From contig JBBPUQ010000009.1 of NCBI GenBank assembly GCA_038501195.1, positions 3,100,001 through 3,164,000 on the forward strand: a stretch of 64,000 nt of DNA, given 5' to 3'. Below the pieces are notes generated by a model that made no database searches, was not told the DNA's origin, and worked only from the letters and a program-made list of their open reading frames with translations. Within the stretch, counting starts at the first letter, position 1. Each line of letters opens with the position of its first letter. Of the stretch, positions 1 to 11,666 are shown piece after piece. Position numbers and translations under genes: made by a program. This stretch comes from Nemania diffusa (lineage: Eukaryota; Ascomycota; Sordariomycetes; Xylariales; Xylariaceae).

Positions 1-55
1 GTAACAGCCCGGACGGCCAAGTACTTGGCTTGGCTAGCAGCGGCGACTGGCTTAC

Positions 56-776
56 CTTGGTGAGAACCATGGCGGAGATCTCCTGGGGGGAGAAGGTCTT
101 GGTCTCGCCAAGGTACTCGACCTCGACGATAGGGTTGCCGGAGCTGCCCTGCTCAATGACCTTGAAGGGCCACGACTCGATGTCCTTCTTGACAACGGGA
201 TCGCTGAAAGGTCGGCCAATCAATCGCCTGTGACGGACGCATATTAGCACGCGGTTCCCTCGGACAAACGGCAATATTGATGGCAATATCAATATTGCGT
301 ATTGGTGACTTGTTGGTGACCTACTTGACATCGAAGACGGTGTTGCGCGGGTTCATGGCGGCCTGGTTCTTGGCGGCCTCACCAATCAAACGCTCCTTCT
401 CGTTAAAAGAGACGAAGGAGGGGGTGGTAAAGCTACCCTGCTCGTTGGCAATGATCTCGACATTGTTTCCCTCGTAGATGGCAACGCAAGAGTAGGTGGT
501 ACCTGTGAATCGAGAGCAGAGTCGCGGTTAGCTGTGTTCCTTGTGTTCTTTTCTTCTTTGTTTGTTTGTGTATTGTATTGTGCTGTGTTGTATGGGTTGT
601 CTGTGTTGATGCGATAAAAACTCAAGATGGATTGCACTCGCTGCCTCATGCGAGGGGCAGCGGCAAACGGGGATGCGGATGCGGATGAGGATGGATGGGT
701 GAGGAAGGGTCCGGCGCTCTCGTCGCAACATACCCAGATCGATGCCGACGGCACCATCGTAAACTTCTTCGGCCAT
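56..776 (-). CDS. Cytosolic HSP70 chaperone, N-terminal part (gene runs off the left edge)
   Basis: This is the start of an Ssa-type cytosolic HSP70, an ATP-driven chaperone. Exons read on the minus strand are 776-734, 502-325 and 227-56, followed by another GTAAG donor at 55 that leads off the window. The three exons join in frame to give [22 protein letters not shown], the first nucleotide-binding loop of the HSP70 ATPase domain. This continues into the conserved stretches [37 protein letters not shown] and [12 protein letters not shown]. Only about the first 131 residues of a roughly 650-residue protein are present. The first intron (733-503, 231 bases) is long for this window and falls right after codon 14, a common place for an intron in fungal hsp70 genes. 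The upstream spacer to 2098 has no clean heat-shock element that I can point to. The family assignment is very secure. Which paralogue (constitutive or inducible) cannot be told from this part. Confidence 0.95.
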
Positions 777-2098
777 CTTTGCGTGTGATTATGGGGAGCT
801 CAGTGAGAAGGGAGGGTGTGCCGAGAACAGAAAAATGTCAATGGACAGGAACTCTGCGAGCAACTTATTTGTGCAAATCTCGCCCGCTTTGTGGAGGAAA
901 CCTAAGGAAAAAAAATTCTGCCCCTCCCCCAAGCGGTGAGCGGTGAATTAAAAAAATAAAAATACCCCACCTCTAGCCTAGCTTGCACGTTCCCGAGTCG
1001 CCTACTCGATAAGAGGCGATAACTGAATCAGGGACTACAGAGCCCAACCATTTTGTCCACTTTAAAAAATTAAAGCTGTGTAGGTACCTACCTAGTGGTG
1101 TTAGCCCAACACCTACCCGTCAACCCAAATCCGCTTTTATACATGTGCACAATTCAGGTCAGTTTAGGTAGGTAGTAGGTACCTAAATAGCTTGAAGTAC
1201 CTACCTCTAGCAGGCACCTAAATTAGGTGCTGACATAAATACGGCTGGAGGTGTTAGTGGCTACCACTCTAGAATCTAGGTAGGCTTTTGCCACGGGTCG
1301 GTTCTCTTAACAAGCAAGAAATTGACTTATTCGAATTATTCAATTAAATCTACATCTGTGTAGTAATACTACTTGACAGTATGTGTATAATGAAATATAT
1401 CCCATAGATTGTCTAGATCGTACCTTACTCGAGTACCAAGATTTTGCCTTACTTGGCTGCTGATTTGACTCTCTACCTAGCTAAGTATTGATCGATGCTA
1501 AGTATTGCTAGTTAGGCTATTTCACTTGAACGGGGTTACAGTACGATGAGGATGGCATCATGCTTAGCCATACTACTAGTAGTACTATTATCACTTAAAC
1601 CACGGACTCTTGGGTAATTTATTTTGCATTATCGTTACAGTTCTGAATTACAGGTTGATATGCCCCTAGAGGCATCTGTCAGATGTCCACTCACCGCGTA
1701 TCTAAGTCTAGAAAGCACGGAGACCCAACGGCGTAATATACTGGTACATGGAAACCAAGAAATGAGCACACAAGAGCCGATCCGGATGGCTCGTCCTAGT
1801 TTTTCACCACAGCCACTTGTACCACCTTCAACTCCAAATTAAGCAAAAGGCGATACCTAAACTGTGCAAAGTCAACGACTAAATCGAGCTGGTTATGAGG
1901 TAGTGGCACCTGCCTGCCTGCCATCATGAGCAAAAGGCCTGATTAACCACGAGACAATGGTATTAACTAAGCCCAAGAGCGGTTCAAGTAGATAGCCATA
2001 AGGCATCATGTCGCAGAACACAGCGAAGAAGATATCGAGATCACTCTATTTCTCCGCAAATCCCGATTAAGCATCACTTGCGCGCAATGCGCGAAAGC
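777..2098. other. Spacer: HSP70 promoter side and RSC4 3' side
   Basis: No gene is supported here. The first ~180 bases are the HSP70 leader/promoter and include a CCCCT-bearing C-rich stretch near 918-930 that could be a stress-response element. From about 1078 to 1290 there are several copies of the TAGGTACCTACC-type dispersed motif. A 72-codon open frame at 1624-1842 has no recognisable similarity and no coding character. Confidence 0.4.
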
Positions 2099-5041
2099 TT
2101 AGTGCTTAAGCAAGTTGAGGTGCACGACAAACCTCTCCATCTCCATATTCAGACCGTTCGGGGCTTTCTCGCCTCTCGGGAGCGCCGCAATAAGGGTCAC
2201 CTCGAGACGATTTATTCCGTATCGTAATGTGACGTCGAAAGCTTGCTCGCCTCGCTTGTCAAACGGCGATGCTGACGAAGGATATAAACGTGTCGTGTCG
2301 TGTATCACGTTAAGTTTCCATTCCCGATGCTCTATTTCCAAAGTTGGCGTGACTTGTGGCTTGACCTGTAACCGGAAATGGCTCAATGGCACGTTGGCGA
2401 CAATCTCCTGCTGGTATTCAGTCGCACTAGCGGAGAAGAGCACCCCGAATTTATTCTCAAGCTGAAGCGAAGGGTGTGATATGATGGCCAATTTCGGCAT
2501 GAGAGCTTCGGCTTGCCCTGAGGGAGTGGTCAGTAAATGGCTATAACCTCGAACAAATAGTTACTTACTAATCACCTGGGGCCGATATCTTTGTGCTTCT
2601 AGAATATCTGTGGCACTTCTCTTAGGCGGCGGTGGAGGTGGAGGCGGGACTGGAAGTGGAGGAGCCTGGTATTGCGGAGCACTACCATTGAGCATCGGAG
2701 CCGGGGCATTCGTTACCACTGGGACGAAATGCTGGAACGTTGTGGTTGTAGGCTGTGACCGAGCAATGGGCGTAGTTTGCACACTATCTTCAATCTTCGG
2801 TACAGTTTTCGCGCTCGGGCTCGGTGGACCTGCAGAGGCCGACATGCTTCGTGTCTTCTCCAATTGACTCAGGTTGACTGATGTCCCAGCCGAACTCGTG
2901 CCACTAAATGGATTTCTGTTGAAAACCTCATTTCGCGTAGTCTCGCTCTCTCCGGACTGTCCGGTTGCAGGTGCTGGAGAACCTGTCACACTATTCTTAC
3001 CACCAACATGAATGGTAATCTTCTTGGGATGTCCAGAACTTTCCGCAGTCTGCGGCAACTTGAGCTTGATCTTGGGTTGGGGTGGCTCTGGCACGTTTGC
3101 CTTGGCTTCTTTAAGGAGCTCTTGAAACATTTCCTATACTAGTTAGTAATAATCTATGAATTTGGTGGATTGCAACTAACTTCAAGCTCCTGCGCCATCA
3201 TAAATATGTCACTACCATCCTCATTATAATGATAGGCATTCTTCCATATGAGACTTGCCTGATCTTCAAAGGCAGCCCAGCCCTTGAAATCACTAACGTA
3301 CGTTGCTTCGGATCGACCATGTTGGCCACGGACTTGCTTCTGCAATGCCTTCAGTGAGAGAGGTTCCGCGATAACCTCATAATAGTCTTTTAGGGTTCGC
3401 GGAGGGAGAAACACAAATGGTTCAAAATATGGATACTCGTCGCTGTATGTTGTCATTAGCCAATAAACATTACCATCGCCACATCCAAAAATTAAATAAA
3501 ACACGCTTACCCATCCTCCTTCTTACGGATCAATTCCTCCACAATCTTCTCTTGGGCCTGTTGGAAGCTAAGCCCACTGAACGGCACATCTTCGTAGTGC
3601 TGATCTGCTTTGCCTGCACGTGGGTTGGATTTTTGAACAGGTGTCGCAGAATCCCGGGAGGAACCAGGATTGGCTTTTCTCCATGCGGATCCCCGTCGGC
3701 CTCTTGGTTGAGAGCGATCATCATTGTCTCCCTCTTCTAGCTCCTCGTCATCCTCTTGTCGTCCCTCGTCATCACCATCATCTTCTTCGTCTCCGTCCTC
3801 ATCTCCGTCTTCCTCCCCTTCGCCTCCATCCTCTTCTTCTTCCTCTTCCTCAGCTTGTTCGTCGTCAACGTCACCTTGTGAAACAAGTCCTGTGTCGTCC
3901 TCGGGGGTAACCCTGGCGCTAGCGGCATCATCTGCCTCACCATCAACCTCTTCATCCTCTTCTTCGTCTTCCGGTTCGGGAGTTGGAGGTAGTGGTGTAG
4001 GTACTGCTTGGTAATTGCCTGATTTGTATGCGGGATTGTGCTTGACCATCAGATTGCTCACGGCTTTGCGAACACGTTCTGCATCGCCAAATATGGTCGA
4101 GTTTCTATCATTAGTCTCTTTCGCGTTTGAAACGAGACGCTTAAAGTCGCTTTCGAGGGAGGATAGTGTGGGATATTGTCGATCTTTAAGTTTGTGCTCA
4201 ATTACTTGAAGCGATAAGGGGAGCCGTATTTTCTTGTAGTACTGTGGATTTTCCGATCGAGAAGGGAGAGCTTCGAAATAAGGCGACACTGCGCGACCAC
4301 TATAGCACGGGAGGTTGTTAGCGTGCGCTTGTCAGAGCTAATCTGGCATCGCGGGAGGTAGTAGATGAAATATTCATGTCTGTGTAGAATGGATGCCTAG
4401 CATGGTAGACTCGGTTAGAATTGAGGTCCAACATATACATACTTTTTGTCGGTGGTAGCTCTGATGGACTCGAGGATATTCAATCCATATGCAGTGGTAG
4501 ATTCGCTGGTCTCGCCATTTGCCAAGTCACCGTATTCCTACCAAGATGCAGTTCGGTTAGTCGGTGAAGGTAGAATGATGCGCGCCTAGTGACGCGCGCA
4601 GAAGTTGGGGGGAATTGGGATATGAAAGCGTCGAAGCTATATGAAGATCGGGTCCTCTTTTTGGTGGTGGATTGGTTGAAGAACACCTGGAGCAAGGCAT
4701 CGGATTGCGCATGGTGCTGGGCGGTCAACTATCCTAGCTACTAGCCCTGTTGCTGCTAACCTACCAACCTACCAACAACCTACCGCAACCCATGTGCAAG
4801 TCCAAGTGCAAGTCCACGGAGCCCAGCAGCGTGGCTGATCAACGCGACGACCATGCTGTCTGTCGCAAAGCATCGCGCACCATCGCATCGCATCGTTCGC
4901 ACAGCGCATCGCATACATCGTACCCAGGATTAAAAAAGATTCGCAACTCACCTCAATCAATTTGCGACGCTTCGCAGCTCGATCCGTGTCGGCGGCCGTC
5001 TCCAGCCCGTTGGCGCCGTTGGCCTTGCGCTTGCTCTCCAT
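2099..5041 (-). CDS. rsc4: RSC4-like double-bromodomain chromatin-remodelling protein
   Basis: This is probably the Rsc4 subunit of the RSC (SWI/SNF-type) nucleosome remodeller, which reads acetylated histone tails in the nucleus. Exons on the minus strand are 5041-4952, 4537-4443, 4299-3511, 3442-3181, 3133-2569 and 2517-2099. They total 2,220 bases in frame, giving 739 residues. Bromodomain 1 lies at about residues 62-155 (SPYFEALP, then an NAKETND helix end that keeps the ligand Asn). A long Glu/Asp linker follows (about 165-240), with a basic RGRRGS patch. Bromodomain 2 is at about 325-412 (YPYFEPFVFLPP, then IWKNAYHYNEDGSDIF with the canonical Tyr-Asn pair). The C-terminal third has a lysine-rich IKLKLP motif, a nine-proline run and a conserved globular end. 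The order bromodomain, acidic linker, bromodomain, C-terminal domain fits Rsc4. Another RSC bromodomain protein (Rsc1/2) is less likely, as no BAH domain is seen. The gene is divergent from CKS1. Confidence 0.85.
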
Positions 5042-6028
5042 CACTAAGAGCACTGCAACTAGAAGCTAGGCGAGGCGCACGAGGCGCGGGAGCTTGACGC
5101 GGTTTATTTCGGAGGGGGAGACAGCAGGGTTGGAGGGCTATGCAATCGATCGGTTCGAAGTAAAAGAGAACAGCACCCTCGACTTGGCGATTTCGGCTCA
5201 AGGGTGTTGTCTACCTATGACATGGGAAAATCTCTTGCTGTCTAGATATATGTGCACTTTAGGTAGGTGGGTGGAATAGATGACATGCACCGGATTCAGC
5301 GTTAGTCAATAAGCTCAACGTGGTTCTGCACTCGAGATTGTAGTAACGCAGGCACACGGTCGCAGAGTCAAGACAAACATGCCAAGCAAAAGTAGGGAAA
5401 CCTAGCTGCTTGTTGGTTGGTGCTAAGAAGCCACAAGGTGGCGCTAAGCTCTTGCTACAGTGCCTTAGGCACCTACCGGACACTGTACATAGATAGGTAC
5501 TTAGTTCGGCCGATAACGTTTGGCAATGTTTGGCGACGTTTGGAGGGGGTCAGCAGTGGCGGTGCTATTATCTAATCGATAAACCTATAGGAGGGGACAC
5601 TATACCTAGTAATGGAATATAGCTTCTTATAGGCATACGTTTGTTGACTTTTCCATCGCGACCGGTACCTCTCCAGCTTTTTCAACAAGACTGTTACCCA
5701 GCACACTTCTGCCACCTTCTAGCGGTTTATACCTTTCTAGGGCCCTTCCCAGCAAGCAGCAGCAACAAAACACTTATGCCCGCTCGCGCTTTCTTCCCAA
5801 ACAATAACACTAGTCCCAGCCCTCCTAAACTGACACAAACAATCACGTTTCAAAGTACATATAACCTCTTGACCTCTTGCACTTACCTTCCCCCTCCACC
5901 TTCTCTCCGAGCCTCACATTTTCCTGCTTAAGTCAGTTCTACAGTACTAGCCAAGCATTTTCCCACCTCAGTTATTTTTCCCAGTCTACCTTTCTCTGCT
6001 CTGCAAACATCACACTCGACCTTGCACG
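5042..6028. promoter_or_regulatory. Divergent promoter region between RSC4 and CKS1
   Basis: This 987-base spacer separates two start codons facing away from each other. The half next to CKS1 (about 5640-6028) is strongly pyrimidine-rich, with many CT/CTT tracts and few ATGs, as is usual for filamentous ascomycete leaders. No TATA box stands out. A TAGGTAC-type motif occurs near 5491. Exact transcription starts cannot be placed from sequence alone. Confidence 0.5.
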
Positions 6029-6572
6029 ATGCCGGTGGACGTTGATATCACCCGTCGCAACCAAGAACCCCGGCCGCTAAAGGATAGCGAGCGGGCGCGA
6101 CTTGAGGAATTCATCGAGTTGATCCACTATTCTGCTCGGTAAGCTAGCCAACTCGCCCTAGCTCCTACGTGTTGACCATCGCACCGCGTCGCTAACCTGA
6201 GCTTGTAGCTATTCAGATGACGAGTACGAATACCGACACGTCCAGCTCCCCAAGGCTATGCTCAAGGCGATTCCGAAAGAGTACCACGACTCATCCAAAG
6301 GCACCCTAAAGCTACTATGGGAGGATGAGTGGCGTGCGATGGGCATTACCCAGGTACGTGAAACTCCCTGCCTGGTTGACCCCGGCGTTACGAGGACGGG
6401 CTTGAACTAATCATGTTAAACACACAGAGCTTGGGCTGGGAGCATTATGAAGTACACGAGCCCGAGCCGCATATCCTACTTTTTAAGTGAGTGTTATAGC
6501 GATCCTTCATCTAACATAATGGTAACTAATACACGATCCTTAAGGCGTCCGATTAACTTCCAGCCGTCGTAA
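6029..6572 (+). CDS. cks1: Cyclin-dependent kinase regulatory subunit CKS1/Suc1
   Basis: This small adaptor binds the catalytic subunit of cyclin-dependent kinase and docks phosphorylated substrates, acting in mitotic entry and exit. Exons are 6029-6138, 6209-6353, 6428-6486 and 6545-6572. They total 342 bases, so the protein has 113 residues, the usual size. The family hallmarks are all visible: [20 protein letters not shown] in the first half and the Cks signature [13 protein letters not shown] near the C terminus, including the exchange-hinge HxPEPH. The introns are short (70, 74 and 58 bases), and the last exon carries only nine codons and the stop. The C-terminal tail after FQPS is very short, unlike the Gln-rich tail of budding-yeast Cks1. 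The assignment is essentially certain. Confidence 0.97.
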
Positions 6573-8390
6573 CGCTTCATAAAACGACGCAGCTGCAAGG
6601 CAACCACCGCTACCACCGCTCCCCCGAATATTTCTATCTACCCACTACTGCATAGCGCTGTCGCATTTGATATGGATATGGGTTTAGTTTTTCGACGACT
6701 GATTAGGGGGTTTTCGACTCCTCGACCGATAAGCCCCCCATGGGCATCAACCGACTTAAAGGCTCCGACCGATTTCGGCCTAAGTGGGGGTTTCTTGTTG
6801 TTTGGTTTTTCGTCGACCAACACATACAGTCGTCTCTTGACGGTTTATCCGTTACAGGACTAATGGCATTTGGCATCATATGAGTCTGGGAACAGTGCCT
6901 GAGCGCCATCTAGCTTGCTTGACCTTGTTTCGGGACTGGGCTATCTTCATGTTTAGGCACAGGATGGACTGGCCAGAGACAAGATTGAGCAGACAGCCCC
7001 GCGCGCCTGCCGAACTCGGTCAATGGCCTTTTGGCCTTATTGGTAGTATATATATGAGACAGTATATGATACCATTAGGACAGGAACATGAATGAAAATG
7101 AATAATGCATGATCATAATGCGAGCGTGTTTTGTGTGATAGCTACAGTGCTAAGTGTTATAATACTAACTTCTAGTTCCTTGTGTGAGTTTGAATGAATA
7201 ACAGCTCAGGATGGATGAGAACGAGGTAATTATAGTCTGCGGAGTATAGTCTACGAATACTGAACGCCAATCAGGGCGTCTGAGAGATGTCCAGCAATTG
7301 GCCAATCGCACTTGAATGCCACATACTACTCACCTATCTGAGGAATAGTAGGTGGTATGAAGATGATTTCATAGCTGAGAGTCACAATACTTAGCTTAGT
7401 AGGAACGTCCACAAGCCAGGTAACGAGATAAGTGTCAAATTTGAAAGATTTGACTCATATGCTAATTCATTATCTACAGCCCCAGGCTATCCATGAGTAT
7501 ATTCAAGAACCTGAAGTGGGGTGATGAGCAGCACTAGTACTGCACACACCTACCGGAAGCCTTACACGATGTACGGTAGGTATCTGGGGTGTGTAGGACT
7601 GTATACCTCGTAGCTAGACCCCTGGCCTGCCCGACTCAAAGCTAGAATAAACGTAGAAGCTCGTGCTGGATAGTGTTGAACCACCTGCCTGTATTCATCT
7701 AGTATAACGTCGAGTTTGATTCTTATAATAGGATCACAACTGGAGATGAGCTGCCCCTCTTTCCGAGTTTGTATAAGTCCACTTGCTTATCCTTTAAACC
7801 ATAATGAATAGAGAGTAGCTAATTTTTATATTGGTAGTGTTGTTGCTTATAGCCAACTTCGAGCGAATGGACCTAATGCGATTCATCTACTCAGTATTTT
7901 GCAACGCAGCATATGACCAAACTTAGTTAAAAACGAAAGGATGAATGCTATTTCGGACTCTATAGGGCATGCTTGCAGATGCGATTACCAGCACTGGAGC
8001 CGCCCATTCTCCCTAGCTTCGAAGTACAATTTTGAGAGACACAATTGTAATGCCCCGACTATATCGGCAAAACGAAGCTCCTTCGAGCGCGGTATATAAG
8101 TTGTTGCTACAGCGGCATGTTTCTAATCAATTATACTGTAGACGTGTTAGACTTCCGAGCCTCTTGAACCGACTAGGCTCGATACGCGAGGTGCTAAGCG
8201 GCTATACGAAAGGCCTTGCGGACGGCTCTCCGCTTTGCCATTTCACTCTACTCTCATCTCCCTAGCTCCACCAACTGGAGCCTCCTCGGACAAAGGTCTG
8301 CTCCCTCTGCTCCTGTAAGCTTTCCAAATACCCTCACTGTCGTTAGACTTATTGCCTTCGGAGGGAATGTTGCAGCCTATTCCAAGGCTG
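6573..8390. other. Gene-free spacer after CKS1
   Basis: No coding region is supported. The CKS1 3' flank (about 6680-6810) has several CGACC/CGACT words and short G and C runs but no clear array. The stretch 7516-7725 is one copy of a diverged direct repeat whose partner lies beyond the F-box-like gene. The rest is AT-moderate sequence with frequent stops in all frames. Confidence 0.4.
7516..7725 (+). repeat. Diverged direct repeat, copy 1
   Basis: This segment matches 10781-11015 in the same orientation. Shared blocks include GTGGGGTGATGAGCAGCAC versus GTGGGGCGATGAGGAGCAC at the start, TAGACCCCTG in the middle, and the ordered words GAACCACCTGCC, TAACGTCG/TGACGTCG and GATTCTTA at the end. 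The copies differ by many substitutions and small gaps, so they are old. They bracket the F-box-like gene. I see no coding potential or target-site duplication in either copy. Confidence 0.65.
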
Positions 8391-9516
8391 CTAAAGTATG
8401 TTCATTGCCTTTAATCGAGACTTGTCCCACATGACGAATCCCCATCCGCGAAGATGATGAATGTGTAAAGAGTACACCCAGTTTCGCGGTCCTAGTATAT
8501 GATATGCCCACCGCCAAACATCGGTAGGACCGGAATCCGGATCGGCAAAGAATGGTTGTCTTATATAGAGCACTTCCTGTTCAGGCGTTAGGTTGAAGAG
8601 GAAGACATTGTCGGGGAATTCCTCTCGGTTTATAAATCCTTGATGGAGATAGACCTCCGGAGGATGCAGAGAAAAGCCCGAACTCAAAAACAGTTCTCGA
8701 TCGGCATCTGTTTCTGCCTTGGCGAGTTGATGCAACTTCTCTAAACCAAGTGATATAGCCGATTCTACATTTTTCAAGGGCTCAGTATCCATTATGTCTG
8801 GAGTATAACCACGGCTTAGCAGGGTAGAGAAATCTAGGGGTTCCTTATTAGCTATATGTTTTCTAGTAGTCTACTATATTTAGCAACTAACCTTGTGAAA
8901 AGGCACCAATAAGGAAGTGGTAGATACAGCCAAGCTGCTCATTCTCCCAAGGAGCAAAATGGGCGAAAAATAGGCTGTTTCTCAGAGAGCTTGAAATAAA
9001 TGGTAGCTCGGGCGTCTCGCGAAACAGGTAGCAATAAATTTCAAATCTATATAGTGTGCGTTGTATGCGGAATATTTCCATGTCCGTTGCACCCGGTAAG
9101 GCACGAGAGGCGGCATTTGAAGTCAAAGTCTTTTCAGCAAACTTCTTAGCCCACTGTTCGACACATGAATGAAGTCGCCCTAGGCGAAGGGCTTCCTTTA
9201 GTGACCAGGATTTAGGTGTAGTCTGTCGTTGACGGATATTCCGCGCCACGAAGTCCATGATAGCTTTCTTATTTTGTCCATCATTGTTGCGCGGGCGCAG
9301 CTGCGAGGACTCCCACGCGGCCGTTGCCTCAGGTAACACACTGACATCTATCTGGTTGAGTACGACGCGGGATGTAACTGATGCTTCGTCCCCTAAGAAA
9401 GCGGCATAGAACCGCGGGCATGATAACACGGCCGCTAGGAGGGATGCGACGTCTGGTAGAGCTGAGAGTATCATGCACACGATCTCCGTTGGCGGTCTTT
9501 CGATCCAACTTGCCAT
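8391..9516 (-). CDS. F-box-like hypothetical protein
   Basis: Two exons on the minus strand, 9516-8892 and 8851-8391, join in frame into a 361-residue protein. The intron has a GTTAGT donor and an ATAG acceptor. The N terminus IERPPTEIVCMILSALPDVASLLAAVLSCPRFYAAF has the F-box pattern (short helix, Pro, conserved Leu-x-x-Leu, Ser-Cys-x-x-Phe/Tyr), which would bind Skp1 of an SCF ubiquitin ligase. The remainder has no recognised repeat. It resembles the large family of variable fungal F-box-like proteins of unknown target. Its C-terminal part is rich in Trp and Tyr and ends GWGFVMWDKSRLKAMNIL. The frame is open further upstream, but 9516 is its first ATG. Unlike its conserved neighbours it sits alone in a spacer between diverged direct repeats, so it may be an accessory gene. 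Confidence 0.7.
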
Positions 9517-11666
9517 AGTATCTGCTAGGAAAAGCCGAGAACAAAGTAGAAATGGAGTAGCTTTGGAGGCGTGAAGTGCGATAGGGGTAGTGATACTACA
9601 AGGTGATATCCGGTATTCCGTTGTTGTCAACGTAGCGCCGTCGCAGGATAGTAGAAGAGCTATCTAGCAGTTCTAGGCGAGGCTACCCCTTTCGTAACAT
9701 CAATTATCTGCCTTGAAATCCAACGCCACCCAAACAAACAAACAAACGGGCCAACGATTGCTCAGCCTGCCAATGAGTGACCTGTCATACAGCACGCCAT
9801 TAAATTGACAACTATCCATGCAAGTATGTAGGGGCGCGCGTACTCCTCGTAGACCTACTCCCTCGCTCTCTACTAAAGTATGGGGTTCTCTTGTTCACTG
9901 TTGATAGTGTCGTAACTCCGGCGGTTACATTTCATTCACACAAGCCTTTTGTTCTCGGCGTAACTAAGCTTTGGTCGTGGTTGCGCTTATCCCTGGTAGT
10001 GTGCAAGATACCTAAGTATTATAAGAGTTACCAAGAGGTTTCAACTTCGTCACCAAAGGACAACAACTACCATATAATATCCTGGGTGAGCCGAGGATGA
10101 GTAGAAGCGGCAATAACAACCTAGACTAGGTAGCTAGCTACACATATACTATTATAGCGTTGTACATAGATCGGTAACAAGGCACTCAGAACCTTGATAA
10201 GTACCAGCATCGATTCTTAATGTTGCCCCAAGGCTAGAGGTTCCAATATTAATCGCAGCTGACTTAGATCGGAGTAGCATAAAGTTGTTGATTTTCTGTA
10301 CTCCTACCAAGGTGACAGGTCTCCTAGGAGTGACACGTCGCGTGGTGTTCTCTTGTCAGCTACTAGTGGTGGCGGCGGAGGTGAGTCTTCAGAGGCAGCC
10401 ATCGTGGCAACACCTTCCGTCGAACGTCTTGGTGCTATTATAGCCGGGGCTATGTCCTCTAGATTAAAACATCTTAGGATCGATTCCTTTCGCTAGCGTT
10501 CTCTCTTGTGAGGGGGGATATATGTAAGGCTGTGCCTCTGACCCTGAAATCAACAAAAGTGTGATCCCGACAGCCCAAGGGATGAGAAACGAATCGTTGG
10601 CAAGCGTTGTTTTATTACCTTTATTAAACCCTTATAAGCTGCATGCATAGATTGCATAGATTGTTATTGGGATAGAGAAGGGAGTACATATGGTACATGT
10701 AAGTTCAAATTTTTGGCGTCCGAAATATAGCCAATGACGTGCAGGTGCCTAACCTGCCTACATGTATCTACTGTATGGGGGTGGGGCGATGAGGAGCACA
10801 AGTACGTATAGGATGTACCTACATATGTACTACTCGAAGCCACGTATCGGAATACCTGACAATCAGTCCAGCTAGAAGGGTACAGGAACCATAATAGACC
10901 CCTGCTTGACCTGCCCTACTGAGATGTAAAGTCGTAAAGAAAAATAGAAGTTTGTGCTAATGTCGAACCACCTGCCCGTAATCATCTCGTATGACGTCGG
11001 ATTGTTCGATTCTTAAGAGACATGCGGGATCGTACCTCTCCCCATTATTAATCGATTAATTAAAGAACACGTTGTAAATTGTTCTCTAAAGCGGTACTTG
11101 TGGTAATAAAAAAGGCTTCAAGGATCTCCCATGCGCTCAACACTTTTTACTGACATGATTCAAGCCTGGGGTATTGCTGTACATACTACCTACCTACATG
11201 TCTACAAGGTATCTATCTACCTTTATAACTTAGCGTCACTCTTCTTTCCACAAGCTGTGCCTGCCACGAATTAGTAGGGTGGCGATCGTACATTCTGAAC
11301 TTTCCCGATACAGTACCTACTTACTTACAGCACTTGCCTACTCTGTACCAAGCAAGGTGGATTAATCTGGCTAAATTCCACATTTTGGACACTTCATCCA
11401 CCCTCCATCTTTTCTCCGTTAGTCTGCACATACCCGTGCGTTCTGTGCTCGGCACCATTCTCGACTGTCCCGTCCTCTGCATTTGCCGAATGAAGCAGGA
11501 GGGTGCTATTGACCGTTGTCCTTATCCGACAGGCTAGCGGTGCTTCATACAACGAGACGTCCTGTTCCGATATTGCAATCGTTTGAGAAAAGTGTCCATA
11601 GCGGCTACGACCCCATCTGCCTCTGCCTCTACCGCTGCCGCTACCGCTGCCGCCGCCGCCGCTGAT
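9517..11666. other. Spacer between F-box-like gene and ERO1
   Basis: No gene is supported. The region includes the second copy of the diverged direct repeat (10781-11015) and scattered TAGGTAC-type words. Immediately upstream of ERO1, a run of GCT/GCC trinucleotides (about 11622-11664) lies in the leader. On the minus strand near 10408-10310 a 32-codon frame with a five-proline run (starting MAASEDSPPPPPL) is visible. It is too short and isolated to call a gene and may be a remnant. Confidence 0.35.
10781..11015 (+). repeat. Diverged direct repeat, copy 2
   Basis: This is the partner of 7516-7725, in the same orientation and about 3.3 kb away on the other side of the F-box-like gene. The aligned blocks occur in the same order, and small gaps make this copy about 25 bases longer. 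The GTTCGATTC at its end looks like a tRNA B box but no A box or cloverleaf accompanies it. Confidence 0.65.

Noticed and set aside
9517..9630. N-terminal extension of the F-box-like protein
   Set aside because: The extended frame has no ATG before 9516, and the F-box begins shortly after 9516.
11583..11666. Upstream extension of ERO1 with an alanine run
   Set aside because: It begins with TTG rather than ATG and is encoded by a GCT/GCC trinucleotide run. The ATG at 11667 begins a normal signal peptide.
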